From positions 310,001 through 374,000 of the forward strand of contig NZ_JAOQJN010000002.1 in NCBI RefSeq assembly GCF_025567085.1: a DNA stretch of 64,000 nucleotides, in the 5' to 3' direction. This document shows, piece by piece, positions 1 to 8,147 of the stretch; the first letter of the stretch is position 1; the number at the start of each line of letters is the position of its first letter. The translations under genes and the position numbers were made by a program. Below the pieces are notes generated by a model. The model did not search any database. It was given only the letters and a program-made list of their open reading frames with translations, and was not told the origin of the DNA. The DNA comes from Bovifimicola ammoniilytica. Its GTDB lineage: Bacteria; Bacillota; Clostridia; Lachnospirales; Lachnospiraceae.

Positions 1-1
1 A

Positions 2-1348
2 GCAGGTGTTATCGGTGCCGATAATATTCTTGGCGCAATTAAAGATGAAGATTATGCTACATTTGAAGAAGAATATGGTACATATGGTGAATCATTAACA
101 GAAGCAGGATATGATATTTCAGAAACTGTTGACGAAGCCATGGAGGATGCTCCTGATACAGCAGATTATGGTATCTGGGTACCTGGTATTCCTGTACTCG
201 TAGAAAAAGGTCTTGATGCAGTACATTGTGCTGGATGGTTAAAAGGACTTATCCTTGACGGTATTGTAGCCGGTGTTGGTGCTGTACTTGGTTTCGTACC
301 ACAGATGCTTGTCTTATTCATTTTACTCGCATTTCTTGAAGCTTGTGGTTATATGGCCAGAGTTGCATTTATTATGGATAGAATTTTCCGTAAATTCGGT
401 TTATCAGGTAAATCATTTATTCCAATGCTTATCGGTAGTGGTTGTGGTGTTCCTGGTGTTATGGCATCGAGAACAATCGAGAACGACAGAGACCGTAAGA
501 TGACAATTATGACAACAACATTTATCCCTTGTGGTGCTAAATTACCAATTATCGCTCTTATTGCAACAGCATTATTCCAGGGAGCATGGTGGGTAGCACC
601 TAGTGCTTACTTCGTAGGTATCGCAGCAATTATCTGCTCTGGTATCATACTTAAGAAAACAAAGATGTTCGCAGGAGATCCTGCACCATTCGTTATGGAG
701 TTACCAGCATATCACATGCCAACAGTTGGAAATGTATTAAGAAGTATGTGGGAAAGAGGATGGTCGTTCATTAAGAAAGCCGGAACAATAATTCTTCTTT
801 CATCAATCATTATCTGGGCTGGTTCATCATTCGGTTTCGAAGGTGGCAAGTTTGGATTTAACCCTGATATAGCTCTTGAAAGCAGTATCCTTGGTAAGAT
901 TGGTAACGCAGTAAGCTTTATCTTTGCACCTCTTGGTTTCAACAACATCAAAGCAACAATTGCTACAATTATGGGATTAGTTGCAAAAGAAGAAGTTGTA
1001 GGTGTATTCGGTGTACTTGACTTTGAGAATATGACAAAGATTGCAGCGTATTCGTTCCTTGTATTCAATCTCCTTTGCGCGCCTTGTTTTGCAGCTATGG
1101 GTGCTATTAAGAGAGAGATGAACAATACAAAATGGTTCTGGTTCGCAATTGGATATCAGACATTACTTGCATATGTTGTTTCGCTTTGTATTTACCAGAT
1201 AGGTGCATTAATTATCGGAGAAATAAGCTTTGGTATAGCAACGGTAGTAGCTATCTTATTAATCATAGGATTCTTATATCTTCTCTTCAGACCATATAAA
1301 GAGAGTAAGACACTTAGATTTGATAGTGCTAAGTTAAATAAAAAGTAA
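2..1348 (+). CDS. feoB: Ferrous iron transport protein B, C-terminal part (5' end outside window)
   Basis: The frame is open to the left edge, so only the last 448 residues are visible and the N-terminal GTPase domain lies outside. The visible part has the FeoB membrane region: the first gate segment with GYMARVAFIMD, then SGCGVPGVMASRTI and CGAKLPI, which are hallmark FeoB motifs, followed by a second gate with GLVAKEEVVGVFG and APCFAAMGAIKRE. About eight hydrophobic segments can be read. FeoB imports Fe(II) across the cytoplasmic membrane. A Cys-rich partner and a Fur-like regulator follow on the same strand, suggesting one iron-related operon. A second, different FeoB (fused to FeoA) is encoded further right in the window. 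Confidence 0.94.
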   Translation, partial: AGVIGADNILGAIKDEDYATFEEEYGTYGESLTEAGYDISETVDEAMEDAPDTADYGIWVPGIPVLVEKGLDAVHCAGWLKGLILDGIVAGVGAVLGFVPQMLVLFILLAFLEACGYMARVAFIMDRIFRKFGLSGKSFIPMLIGSGCGVPGVMASRTIENDRDRKMTIMTTTFIPCGAKLPIIALIATALFQGAWWVAPSAYFVGIAAIICSGIILKKTKMFAGDPAPFVMELPAYHMPTVGNVLRSMWERGWSFIKKAGTIILLSSIIIWAGSSFGFEGGKFGFNPDIALESSILGKIGNAVSFIFAPLGFNNIKATIATIMGLVAKEEVVGVFGVLDFENMTKIAAYSFLVFNLLCAPCFAAMGAIKREMNNTKWFWFAIGYQTLLAYVVSLCIYQIGALIIGEISFGIATVVAILLIIGFLYLLFRPYKESKTLRFDSAKLNKK

Positions 1349-1417
1349 GATTAAACAGATTGTAAAATGTAAATGTGTGCTTTTGCGAAGTTAGTAAACT
1401 TCGGATTGGAGGAAATT

Positions 1418-1555
1418 ATGGGAACAATTTTTGTAGCAGTTCTTGTAGCGGTAATAGTTGGATTAATAATTTATAGTATGGTTAGAGACAAGAAAAATGG
1501 TAAGTCAATACAATGCGGAGGCGATTGCAAGCATTGTGGAGGTCATTGCCATTAA
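1418..1555 (+). CDS. FeoB-associated Cys-rich small membrane protein
   Basis: A 45-residue protein with one N-terminal transmembrane helix (about residues 3-22) and a short cytosolic tail with the pattern CGGDCKHCGGHCH. This matches the FeoB-associated Cys-rich family that sits directly downstream of feoB in many Firmicutes. The frame opens further upstream, but the ATG at 1418 is preceded by GGAGG at good spacing, so I chose that start. The role is not established; a metal-binding or FeoB-modulating peptide is the usual guess. A second copy of the same design follows the FeoAB fusion gene at 24251. Confidence 0.85.
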   Translation: MGTIFVAVLVAVIVGLIIYSMVRDKKNGKSIQCGGDCKHCGGHCH

Positions 1556-1599
1556 GAAAATGTCTGTGACGAAACTATAGAGAAAGGAGATTAACCGGA

Positions 1600-2070
1600 A
1601 TGGAAAAATGTAATCAGGTAGTAAATAAAAATGATTCACAGAATTATCTCAGAACGGAAATGCAAAGAGAAATTGTGATAGATCGTTTAAAAGAACGCGG
1701 TTGTAGAATTACTAAACAGAGATTGATTTTATTGGATATTATATTAAATGAAGATTGCTCATGCTGTAAAGAAATATATTATCAGGCATCAAAGATAGAA
1801 CCATCTATAGGAACTGCAACTGTATACCGAATGGTTAATACCCTTGAAGAAATTGGCGCCATAAGCAGAAAAAATATGTATAAAATTGCGTGTGGTTCGA
1901 CGTGCGAAGTAAAAGATGCGTGTGTTATTAAATTAGATGATGATACAACACATCATTTGTCGGCAAATAAATGGAACAAGGTTATCTTAGAAGGTCTTAA
2001 AGCATGCGGATACATTATTAATAATCAGAATATACAAAGTGTTGAGGTTCAGCCTTGTATATGTGATTAA
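1600..2070 (+). CDS. Fur-family-like transcriptional regulator with atypical Cys-rich metal sites
   Basis: A 156-residue protein. Residues about 22-95 match the Fur winged helix: GCRITKQRLILLDII, then IGTATVYRMVNTLEEIGAI as the recognition region. The second half departs from Fur: the usual HHHxH dimerisation metal site is missing, with only THHLS left, and cysteines are scattered instead (CSCC at the position normally read as HLSA, then CGSTCEVKDAC and a terminal PCIC). AGGAG precedes the ATG. It lies 44 bp after the FeoB-associated peptide and before a clear terminator, so it probably belongs to the feo transcription unit and regulates it. The metal sensed cannot be told from sequence. Confidence 0.8.
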   Translation: MEKCNQVVNKNDSQNYLRTEMQREIVIDRLKERGCRITKQRLILLDIILNEDCSCCKEIYYQASKIEPSIGTATVYRMVNTLEEIGAISRKNMYKIACGSTCEVKDACVIKLDDDTTHHLSANKWNKVILEGLKACGYIINNQNIQSVEVQPCICD

Positions 2071-2073
2071 AAC

Positions 2074-2112
2074 AAAAGAGATGTTGATAAAAAATATCAA
2101 CATCTCTTTTTT
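2074..2112 (+). terminator. Rho-independent terminator of the feoB-fur-like unit
   Basis: A 16-bp perfect stem (AAAAGAGATGTTGATA and its complement) with a 5-nt loop and a run of T immediately after the fur-like stop codon. Confidence 0.88.
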
Positions 2113-2114
2113 GA

Positions 2115-2143
2115 TTGACAATGAAAAAATAAGATGATAGTAT
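2115..2143 (+). promoter_or_regulatory. Sigma-A-type promoter for the ABC/FtsX exporter
   Basis: TTGACA at 2115-2120, a 17-bp spacer and TAGTAT at 2138-2143. It starts right after the preceding terminator and leads into the exporter genes. Confidence 0.75.
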
Positions 2144-2146
2144 ACA

Positions 2147-2168
2147 CATATGAACAGACATTCATATG
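2147..2168 (+). promoter_or_regulatory. Operator-like inverted repeat over the exporter transcription start
   Basis: Perfect 8-bp arms CATATGAA and TTCATATG separated by 6 bp, starting 3 bp downstream of the -10 hexamer. The position fits a repressor site. No regulator gene is adjacent, so the binding protein is unknown. Confidence 0.55.
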
Positions 2169-2184
2169 AAAGTGAGGTAAAGAA

Positions 2185-2883
2185 ATGTTTTTAGAGATAA
2201 AAGATTTGAAAAAAAGTTTTGGAACTGATTCTAATAAAACAGAGGTTTTAAAGGGAATTAACTTTGAAGTAAATAAAGGTGAGTTTTGTGTACTGTTAGG
2301 ACCATCTGGTTCAGGTAAATCTACATTACTTAATATAATCGGTGGAATAGATGGTGCTGACAGTGGATATATCTCAATAGACGGTGAGAAGATAAAGGAT
2401 ATGGATGAGAAAACTCTTACTAAATACAGACGTAAACATTTAGGATATATTTTCCAGATGTACAATCTCATTCCTAACCTTAATGTTAAGGAGAATATAG
2501 AGGTAGGTGCATATCTTAGTGATAATCCCTTAGATATTGATGATTTGCTTAAGACATTAGGACTGTATGAACACAGACACAAACTTCATAACCAGTTGTC
2601 CGGTGGACAGCAGCAGAGAACTTCAATAGGCCGTGCAATTGTCAAAAATCCTGATATTTTGTTATGTGATGAACCAACCGGAGCATTAGACTATAACACT
2701 TCGAAGGAGATACTTAAACTTATTGAGGAAGTAAGTCATAAGTATGGTACAACTGTAATAATGGTAACACATAATGATGCAATTAAAAATATGGCAGACA
2801 GAGTAGTAAAACTCAGAGATGGACAGATTCGTAAGTCTTATATAAACGAAGAAAAGATATCAGCAAGCGAGCTTGACTGGTAA
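2185..2883 (+). CDS. ABC transporter ATP-binding protein (LolD/MacB-type)
   Basis: A 232-residue nucleotide-binding subunit. It shows Walker A GPSGSGKST (about 39-47), Q-loop, signature LSGGQQQR, Walker B ILLCDEPTGALD and the H-loop MVTHND, a full-length set typical of the MacB/LolD/FtsE exporter class. It precedes a large FtsX-like permease by 69 bp; together they form an export or envelope-stress type transporter rather than an importer, since no solute-binding protein is present. Transcription likely starts at the promoter and operator-like palindrome just upstream. The substrate cannot be assigned; antimicrobial peptides or lipids are common for this class. Confidence 0.9.
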   Translation: MFLEIKDLKKSFGTDSNKTEVLKGINFEVNKGEFCVLLGPSGSGKSTLLNIIGGIDGADSGYISIDGEKIKDMDEKTLTKYRRKHLGYIFQMYNLIPNLNVKENIEVGAYLSDNPLDIDDLLKTLGLYEHRHKLHNQLSGGQQQRTSIGRAIVKNPDILLCDEPTGALDYNTSKEILKLIEEVSHKYGTTVIMVTHNDAIKNMADRVVKLRDGQIRKSYINEEKISASELDW

Positions 2884-2952
2884 TTAATCTATAGTGATAA
2901 GTGAAATATGAAAATAAATTAAGGAAAAGACTTAATTTTTGAAAGGAAAGAT

Positions 2953-5220
2953 ATGATGAAAAATCCATTACGCAAAAGACTGCCAAAAGAATTTGTGAGT
3001 GAAATCGGAAAATATTTAGTTATTTTCTTATTTATGACTATTACAATCGGTCTTATATCGGGATTCTTAGTGGCAGATTCAAGCATGATAAAAGCTTATG
3101 ATGAAAGTTTTGATAAGTATAATATTGAAGATGGTAACTTTGAGCTTATGGAAAAAGCTGATGATAAATTGATATCTTCATTAGAAAACTATGGAGTAAC
3201 AATTTATGATAATAACTATATTGAGTGTGATACAGATAACAATCTGAATGGAGAAATTGACAGCACACTCAGAATTTTTAAGAATAGAGAAGAGGTTAAT
3301 AAAGTATGCCTTATGAAAGGTAAGATGCCTAAAAAGGTTGATGAAATTGCAATAGATAGAATGTATGCTGATAATAATAAGGTATCTGTAGGTGATAAGA
3401 TAGAAGTAGCAGGAAGAAAGCTTGAGGTTACAGGTCTTGTAGCCTTATCAGACTACAGTGCATTATTCTCTGATAATGGAGATGTAATGTTTGATGCGGT
3501 TAAATTCGGTGTTGCAATTGTTACTGAAGATGGATATGAAGTATTTGACAACGCAAAAGTACATTATGATTACTCATGGATATATAATGATAAGCCGGCA
3601 AATGATACAGAGGAAAAGAAGTTATCAGACGGATTTATGAAGGAATTAAACAGTAGTGCTGAAATTGTCAAATACATACCTAGATATGGTAACCAGGCAA
3701 TACAGTTTACCGGAGAAGATATGGGAAGCGATCAGGCAATGATGATTATGCTTCTATATATTCTTATAACAATTTTAGCGTTTGTATTTGCAGTAACTAC
3801 TAATAATACAATTACTAAAGAATCTACGGTAATAGGCACTCTAAGAGCTTCAGGATATACAAGAGGTGAATTGTTAAGACATTACATATCATTACCTGTT
3901 ATAACAACATTAATAGCTGCCCTAGTCGGTAATATACTTGGTTATACAGTATTTAAAAATATAATGGCAGCAATGTATTATGGAAGTTACAGCCTGCCAA
4001 CTTATAAAACAATATGGAATGCAGAAGCATTTATTCTGACAACAATAATACCCTTAATTATAATGATTGTAATAAATATGGTGCTTATTTCTATAAAACT
4101 TAAGCTATCACCACTTAAGTTTTTAAGACATGATTTATCTAAGTCAAAGAAAAAGAAAGCAGTACGATTACCACATTTTAAGTTTCTTCAGAGATTCAGA
4201 CTTAGAATAATACTCCAGAACATACCAAGTTATGCTACGTTATTTGTCGGAATATTATTTGCATATGTATTATTGATATTTGGCATGGGAATGAGTCCTC
4301 TTTTAACACATTTCCAGAAAGAAACACTTGATAATATGATTTCTAAATATCAATATGTTCTGAAAGCACCTGTTGAAACTGGAAATGGAGAGGCTGAAAA
4401 ATATTGTTATACATCACTTGATATTTCATCAAAGAAGTTTAACGATGAAGGAGTTGGTATCTATGGAATTAATGAAAACAGTAAATATATTGACCTTAAG
4501 TTAAGCGGCGATGAAGTATATATTTCTGATTCATTTGCTGATAAATATCTACTTAAAAAGGGTGATAAATTCAAATTACATAATAAATATAGTGGTGAAA
4601 AATACGAATTTAGGATAAAAGGAATCTATACATATCCATCATCTATAGCTGTATTTATGAATGAGGATTATTATAGGGAATTATTTGAAGTTCAGGACGG
4701 ATACTTTAACGGATATTTCTCGAATGAAGAGTTAACAGATATAGAGGATAATTATGTGCTTACAAAGATTACTGAAGATGATTTAACTAAGGTATCAAGA
4801 CAGTTAAAAGTTTCAATGGGAGAGATGTTTAACATAATCAATATATTTGCAATCATATTATTTGTCCTTCTGATTTATCTTCTGACTAAGCTCATAATTG
4901 AGAAGAATGCGACATCTATCTCGATGGTTAAGATATTAGGTTATGAAAACAGGGAAATAGCAGGTCTGTATATTATGTCAACATCAATAGTGATAGTTAT
5001 CTCAATGATTATCGGTATGGTATTATCAACATATATATTAAGAATATTATATAGAAGTATGATGTCATCATTGACAGGCTGGCTAAAGTTTTATATTGAA
5101 CCTAAGATATATCCTCAGATGTTTGTAATTGGAATTATATCATATGTTGTTGTAGCAATGTTGCAATATAGAAAGATTAAGAATGTTCCAATGGACGAAG
5201 CACTTAAAAATGTAGAATAA
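2953..5220 (+). CDS. FtsX-like ABC transporter permease
   Basis: A 755-residue membrane subunit with the duplicated FtsX layout: an N-terminal helix (about 20-42), a large extracellular domain to about 260, three helices (about 263-385), then a second half with a helix near 425, another extracellular domain and three helices at the C-terminus. The FtsX segments ITKESTVIGTLRASGYTRGELLRHYI and ATSISMVKILGYENREIAGLYI mark the two repeats. GAAAGGAAAG precedes two adjacent ATG codons; the first is used here. It pairs with the ATPase upstream. The extracellular loops differ from MacB enough that the exported substrate is unknown. Confidence 0.88.
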   Translation: MMKNPLRKRLPKEFVSEIGKYLVIFLFMTITIGLISGFLVADSSMIKAYDESFDKYNIEDGNFELMEKADDKLISSLENYGVTIYDNNYIECDTDNNLNGEIDSTLRIFKNREEVNKVCLMKGKMPKKVDEIAIDRMYADNNKVSVGDKIEVAGRKLEVTGLVALSDYSALFSDNGDVMFDAVKFGVAIVTEDGYEVFDNAKVHYDYSWIYNDKPANDTEEKKLSDGFMKELNSSAEIVKYIPRYGNQAIQFTGEDMGSDQAMMIMLLYILITILAFVFAVTTNNTITKESTVIGTLRASGYTRGELLRHYISLPVITTLIAALVGNILGYTVFKNIMAAMYYGSYSLPTYKTIWNAEAFILTTIIPLIIMIVINMVLISIKLKLSPLKFLRHDLSKSKKKKAVRLPHFKFLQRFRLRIILQNIPSYATLFVGILFAYVLLIFGMGMSPLLTHFQKETLDNMISKYQYVLKAPVETGNGEAEKYCYTSLDISSKKFNDEGVGIYGINENSKYIDLKLSGDEVYISDSFADKYLLKKGDKFKLHNKYSGEKYEFRIKGIYTYPSSIAVFMNEDYYRELFEVQDGYFNGYFSNEELTDIEDNYVLTKITEDDLTKVSRQLKVSMGEMFNIINIFAIILFVLLIYLLTKLIIEKNATSISMVKILGYENREIAGLYIMSTSIVIVISMIIGMVLSTYILRILYRSMMSSLTGWLKFYIEPKIYPQMFVIGIISYVVVAMLQYRKIKNVPMDEALKNVE

Positions 5221-5243
5221 AGAAGTATAATGTATTATAACAA

Positions 5244-5276
5244 CCGCCCTGTTGATAAAGTTTATCAACAGGGCGG
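5244..5276. terminator. Long perfect hairpin after the exporter operon
   Basis: A 16-bp perfect stem (CCGCCCTGTTGATAAA and complement) around a single central base. It follows the permease stop by 23 bp. There is no T-run on the plus strand, so it may be a processed or Rho-type end rather than a classical terminator. Confidence 0.55.
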
Positions 5277-5354
5277 AAAATGCGTGAAATTTGATTAAAT
5301 AGAGCCATACAGAACTTGAAAAAAAAGATAAAATATATTATAAAATATGTAACG

Positions 5355-5381
5355 ATTAAAGACCAGATGATGGTCTTTAAT
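5355..5381. other. Small hairpin upstream of the DUF6110/ATPase operon
   Basis: Perfect 10-bp arms ATTAAAGACC and GGTCTTTAAT with a 7-nt loop. It lies 118 bp before the DUF6110 gene. It may be a terminator remnant or leader structure; no T-run follows. Confidence 0.4.
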
Positions 5382-5498
5382 TACATTGTAAACATTATAT
5401 TGTTAGCAGAATAGTAAAATATAGAATAATATAAGATTGATTATATGAATTAGTTGGAAATATTCTAATATGTTGTATCTGCAGAATGGAGGACTATT

Positions 5499-5834
5499 AT
5501 GTTAAAGAAATTATCAAAAATCGATTTAAAGAAGACAGGAATATTTGCATCAGGCGTATTATTTGGTACAGCAGGAATTAAGATTCTTTCAAGTAAAGAT
5601 GCTAAGAAGCTCTATACTAATTGTACAGCAGCAGTTTTAAGAGCTAAAGAAACTGTAATGAAAGTTACAACTAATATCCAGGAGAATGCAGAGGATATTT
5701 TGGCAGAAGCAAAGATTATTAACGAAGAAAGAGCTGCCAGTGAAGCTGTTGTAGAAGATGAAACAACCGAAAATGTAACAGAAGATGTAACAGAAAAAGA
5801 AAACGAAGAAACTGCACAGACTGAAGCAGAATAG
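5499..5834 (+). CDS. DUF6110-like small protein linked to a heavy-metal ATPase
   Basis: A 111-residue protein that begins MLKKLSKIDLKKTGIFASGVLFGTAGI, followed by a short amphipathic or membrane-associated region (about 14-33), a helical central part and a very acidic, low-complexity tail rich in E, T and V (residues about 80-111). GGAGG sits before the ATG. It resembles the DUF6110 family, whose members are repeatedly found next to P1B-type ATPases. The next gene is such an ATPase, 22 bp downstream, so a role as an ATPase partner or metal buffer is likely but not shown. Confidence 0.7.
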   Translation: MLKKLSKIDLKKTGIFASGVLFGTAGIKILSSKDAKKLYTNCTAAVLRAKETVMKVTTNIQENAEDILAEAKIINEERAASEAVVEDETTENVTEDVTEKENEETAQTEAE

Positions 5835-5856
5835 TGTTTCTTAAGAGGTTTAAACA

Positions 5857-7932
5857 TTGAAATTTATTATTAAGCATGAAATAAAAGGTCGTATAAGGGT
5901 ACATATAATTCAAAACAAGATGACTTATGCACAGGCAGATATATTAGCTTTTTACCTGAATAATAATAAATATGTCACATTTGCAAAAGTGTACGATAGA
6001 ACTTCTGATGCAACAATTAATTATATAGGAGACAGAGAAGAGATAGTTACACTTCTTAAGCACTTCAGATATGATGAAGTGGAAGTCCCTACAGGATTAG
6101 TTGAGAATTCAGGAAGAGAATTGAATGCTAAATATCAGGAAAAATTAGTTAATAAAGTAATTTTAAGATATGCAGGCAGATTGTTTCTGCCATATCCTGT
6201 AAGAGCGTGTGTTACAACTGTTATGTCTGTTAAATATATTTGCAAAGGACTTAATTGCTTATGGCATAGGAAGATTGAAGTACCAGTATTAGATGCAACT
6301 GCAATTGGTGTATCTGTTATCAGAAGTGATTTTGAAACAGCAGGTTCAGTAATGTTCTTACTTGGAATCGGTGAAATTTTAGAGGAATGGACCCATAAGA
6401 AATCAGTAGATGATTTAGCAAGAACAATGTCTTTAAATGTTGGCAAAGTATGGTTGGTTAAAAATGATAATGAAGTGTTAGTTCCGTCTTCTGAGATTAA
6501 AGTCGGCGACAAAGTGGTTGTGAGAATGGGTAAGATAATCCCTTTTGATGGTCAGGTAACTGACGGTGAAGCTATGGTTAACCAGGCATCACTTACAGGC
6601 GAATCTGCACCTGTACGAAAGTGTGAAAACAGTTACGTATATGCAGGAACAGTTGTGGAAGAGGGAGAAATTACCATTAAAGTTAAAGAAACAGGTGGTT
6701 CAAGTAAGTTTGAGAAGATAGTTACGATGATTGAAGAATCGGAGAAACTTAAATCTGCACTTGAAAGTAAGGCAGAACATATAGCAGATAAGCTTGTTCC
6801 GTATACTTTAGCAGGAACGGGAATTACATATCTCTTAAGCAGAAATGTAACAAAAGCATTGTCCGTATTGATGGTTGATTTCTCATGTGCACTTAAGTTA
6901 GCTATGCCTATTTCAGTACTTTCTGCAATCAGGGAAGCAAGTATGCATAATATAACTGTCAAGGGTGGTAAATTCCTAGAAGCAGTTGCTAATGCCGATA
7001 CTATAGTATTCGACAAGACGGGAACACTTACTAAGGCTAAACCTACTGTAGCAAGGGTTATTTCATTCAATGGCTATGAGACAGATGAATTATTAAGAAT
7101 AGCAGCATGCTTAGAAGAGCATTTCCCTCATTCAATAGCAAATGCGGTTGTAGAAGCAGCAAGAGCTAAGAAGCTTGACCATGAAGAGATGCATTCTAAG
7201 GTTGAATATGTCGTAGCACATGGAATCTCAACAAAGATAAATGATAAGAAGGTTATTATTGGAAGTTATCATTTTGTATTCGAAGATGAAAAATGTGTTG
7301 TTCCAGAAGGTAAAGAAGAATTATTTAAAAATTTACCAAATGAATATTCCCATCTATATCTTGCAATAGGTGACAGTTTAGCTGCCGTAATATGTATCGA
7401 GGATCCATTAAGGGAAGAGGCAGAAGCAGTTATTAACTCTCTAAGAAGAGCAGGAATCAGTAAAATCGTAATGATGACGGGTGACAGTGACAGAACAGCC
7501 AAAGTAATTGCTAAGAAGGTTGGCGTTGATGAATATTATTCAGAAGTGCTTCCAGAAGATAAGGCAAAATTTGTAGAAAAAGAAAAGGCTAAATCAAGAA
7601 AGGTAATAATGATTGGAGATGGTATAAATGATTCTCCGGCATTATCGGCTGCTGACGTAGGTATCGCTATAAGTGATGGAGCAGAGATAGCAAGAGAAAT
7701 AGCAGATATAACAATTGGTTCTGATGATTTATATAATATTGTTACACTTAAACTGTTAAGTGACAGTTTAATGAAAAGAATAAGTAAGAATTACAGAAAT
7801 ATTGCATGTTTTAATACCGGACTTATATTATTAGGTGTTAGTGGTATTATACAGCCTACAACATCAGCATTGTTTCATAATACGTCAACATTATTTATAA
7901 GTATTAAGAGTATGCAGAATCTTTTGAATTAA
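5857..7932 (+). CDS. P1B-type heavy-metal translocating ATPase with non-canonical metal-site motifs
   Basis: A 691-residue P-type ATPase. It shows the actuator motif SLTGES (about 245-250), phosphorylation motif DKTGTLT (about 386) and hinge GDGINDSP (about 588). The N-terminal ~75 residues look like an HMA-type fold lacking CxxC. In the transmembrane metal site the usual CPC reads FSC (DFSCALKLAMP, about 338-348), and the P1B nucleotide-binding HP dipeptide reads HS (FPHSIANAVV). This subgroup is known in Clostridia, but the transported metal is not assigned. The start is TTG with AAGAGG eight bases upstream. It is co-transcribed with the DUF6110 gene. Confidence 0.9.
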   Translation: MKFIIKHEIKGRIRVHIIQNKMTYAQADILAFYLNNNKYVTFAKVYDRTSDATINYIGDREEIVTLLKHFRYDEVEVPTGLVENSGRELNAKYQEKLVNKVILRYAGRLFLPYPVRACVTTVMSVKYICKGLNCLWHRKIEVPVLDATAIGVSVIRSDFETAGSVMFLLGIGEILEEWTHKKSVDDLARTMSLNVGKVWLVKNDNEVLVPSSEIKVGDKVVVRMGKIIPFDGQVTDGEAMVNQASLTGESAPVRKCENSYVYAGTVVEEGEITIKVKETGGSSKFEKIVTMIEESEKLKSALESKAEHIADKLVPYTLAGTGITYLLSRNVTKALSVLMVDFSCALKLAMPISVLSAIREASMHNITVKGGKFLEAVANADTIVFDKTGTLTKAKPTVARVISFNGYETDELLRIAACLEEHFPHSIANAVVEAARAKKLDHEEMHSKVEYVVAHGISTKINDKKVIIGSYHFVFEDEKCVVPEGKEELFKNLPNEYSHLYLAIGDSLAAVICIEDPLREEAEAVINSLRRAGISKIVMMTGDSDRTAKVIAKKVGVDEYYSEVLPEDKAKFVEKEKAKSRKVIMIGDGINDSPALSAADVGIAISDGAEIAREIADITIGSDDLYNIVTLKLLSDSLMKRISKNYRNIACFNTGLILLGVSGIIQPTTSALFHNTSTLFISIKSMQNLLN

Positions 7933-8011
7933 TTAGAAATATTTATATTGAATATAGTTGGATAATTTGAAGTATACTTAAAATTAGTTAAGTAAATAAT
8001 TAAACAAAAAG

Positions 8012-8067
8012 CTAAATGATAAGAACTCTCATAACCGAATATGGTTTTGAGAGTTCTTATCATTTAG
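8012..8067. other. Very long hairpin between the ATPase and DUF3793 operons
   Basis: A perfect 20-bp stem (left arm 8012-8031, right arm 8048-8067) with a further 4-bp inner stem AACC/GGTT. It sits between the ATPase stop and the next promoter. It probably ends upstream transcription, although no strong T-run follows on either side. Confidence 0.6.
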
Positions 8068-8072
8068 ACTAC

Positions 8073-8101
8073 TTGACGAATAAATAATAATTAGCTAGAA
8101 T
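8073..8101 (+). promoter_or_regulatory. Promoter for DUF3793-flavodoxin-DUF2325
   Basis: TTGACG at 8073-8078, 17-bp spacer, TAGAAT at 8096-8101. It begins 5 bp after the long hairpin. Confidence 0.72.
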
Positions 8102-8108
8102 AAACATC

Positions 8109-8126
8109 AGTTAGACAAAACTAACT
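8109..8126 (+). promoter_or_regulatory. Operator-like inverted repeat downstream of the DUF3793 promoter
   Basis: Arms AGTTAG and CTAACT with spacer ACAAAA, starting 8 bp after the -10 hexamer. The TTAG/CTAA outer bases recall iron or manganese repressor boxes of the DtxR/MntR type, but the match is short. Confidence 0.4.
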
Positions 8127-8147
8127 AAATGAAAATATGGAGGTATT

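Noticed and set aside
2097..2582. 161-codon antisense frame across the ABC ATPase gene
   Set aside because: It covers the terminator and conserved ATPase motifs on the other strand and has no recognisable protein features.
8109..8126. Definite DtxR/MntR box
   Set aside because: The arms are only 6 bp and spacing does not fit the family consensus, so it is kept only as an operator-like repeat.
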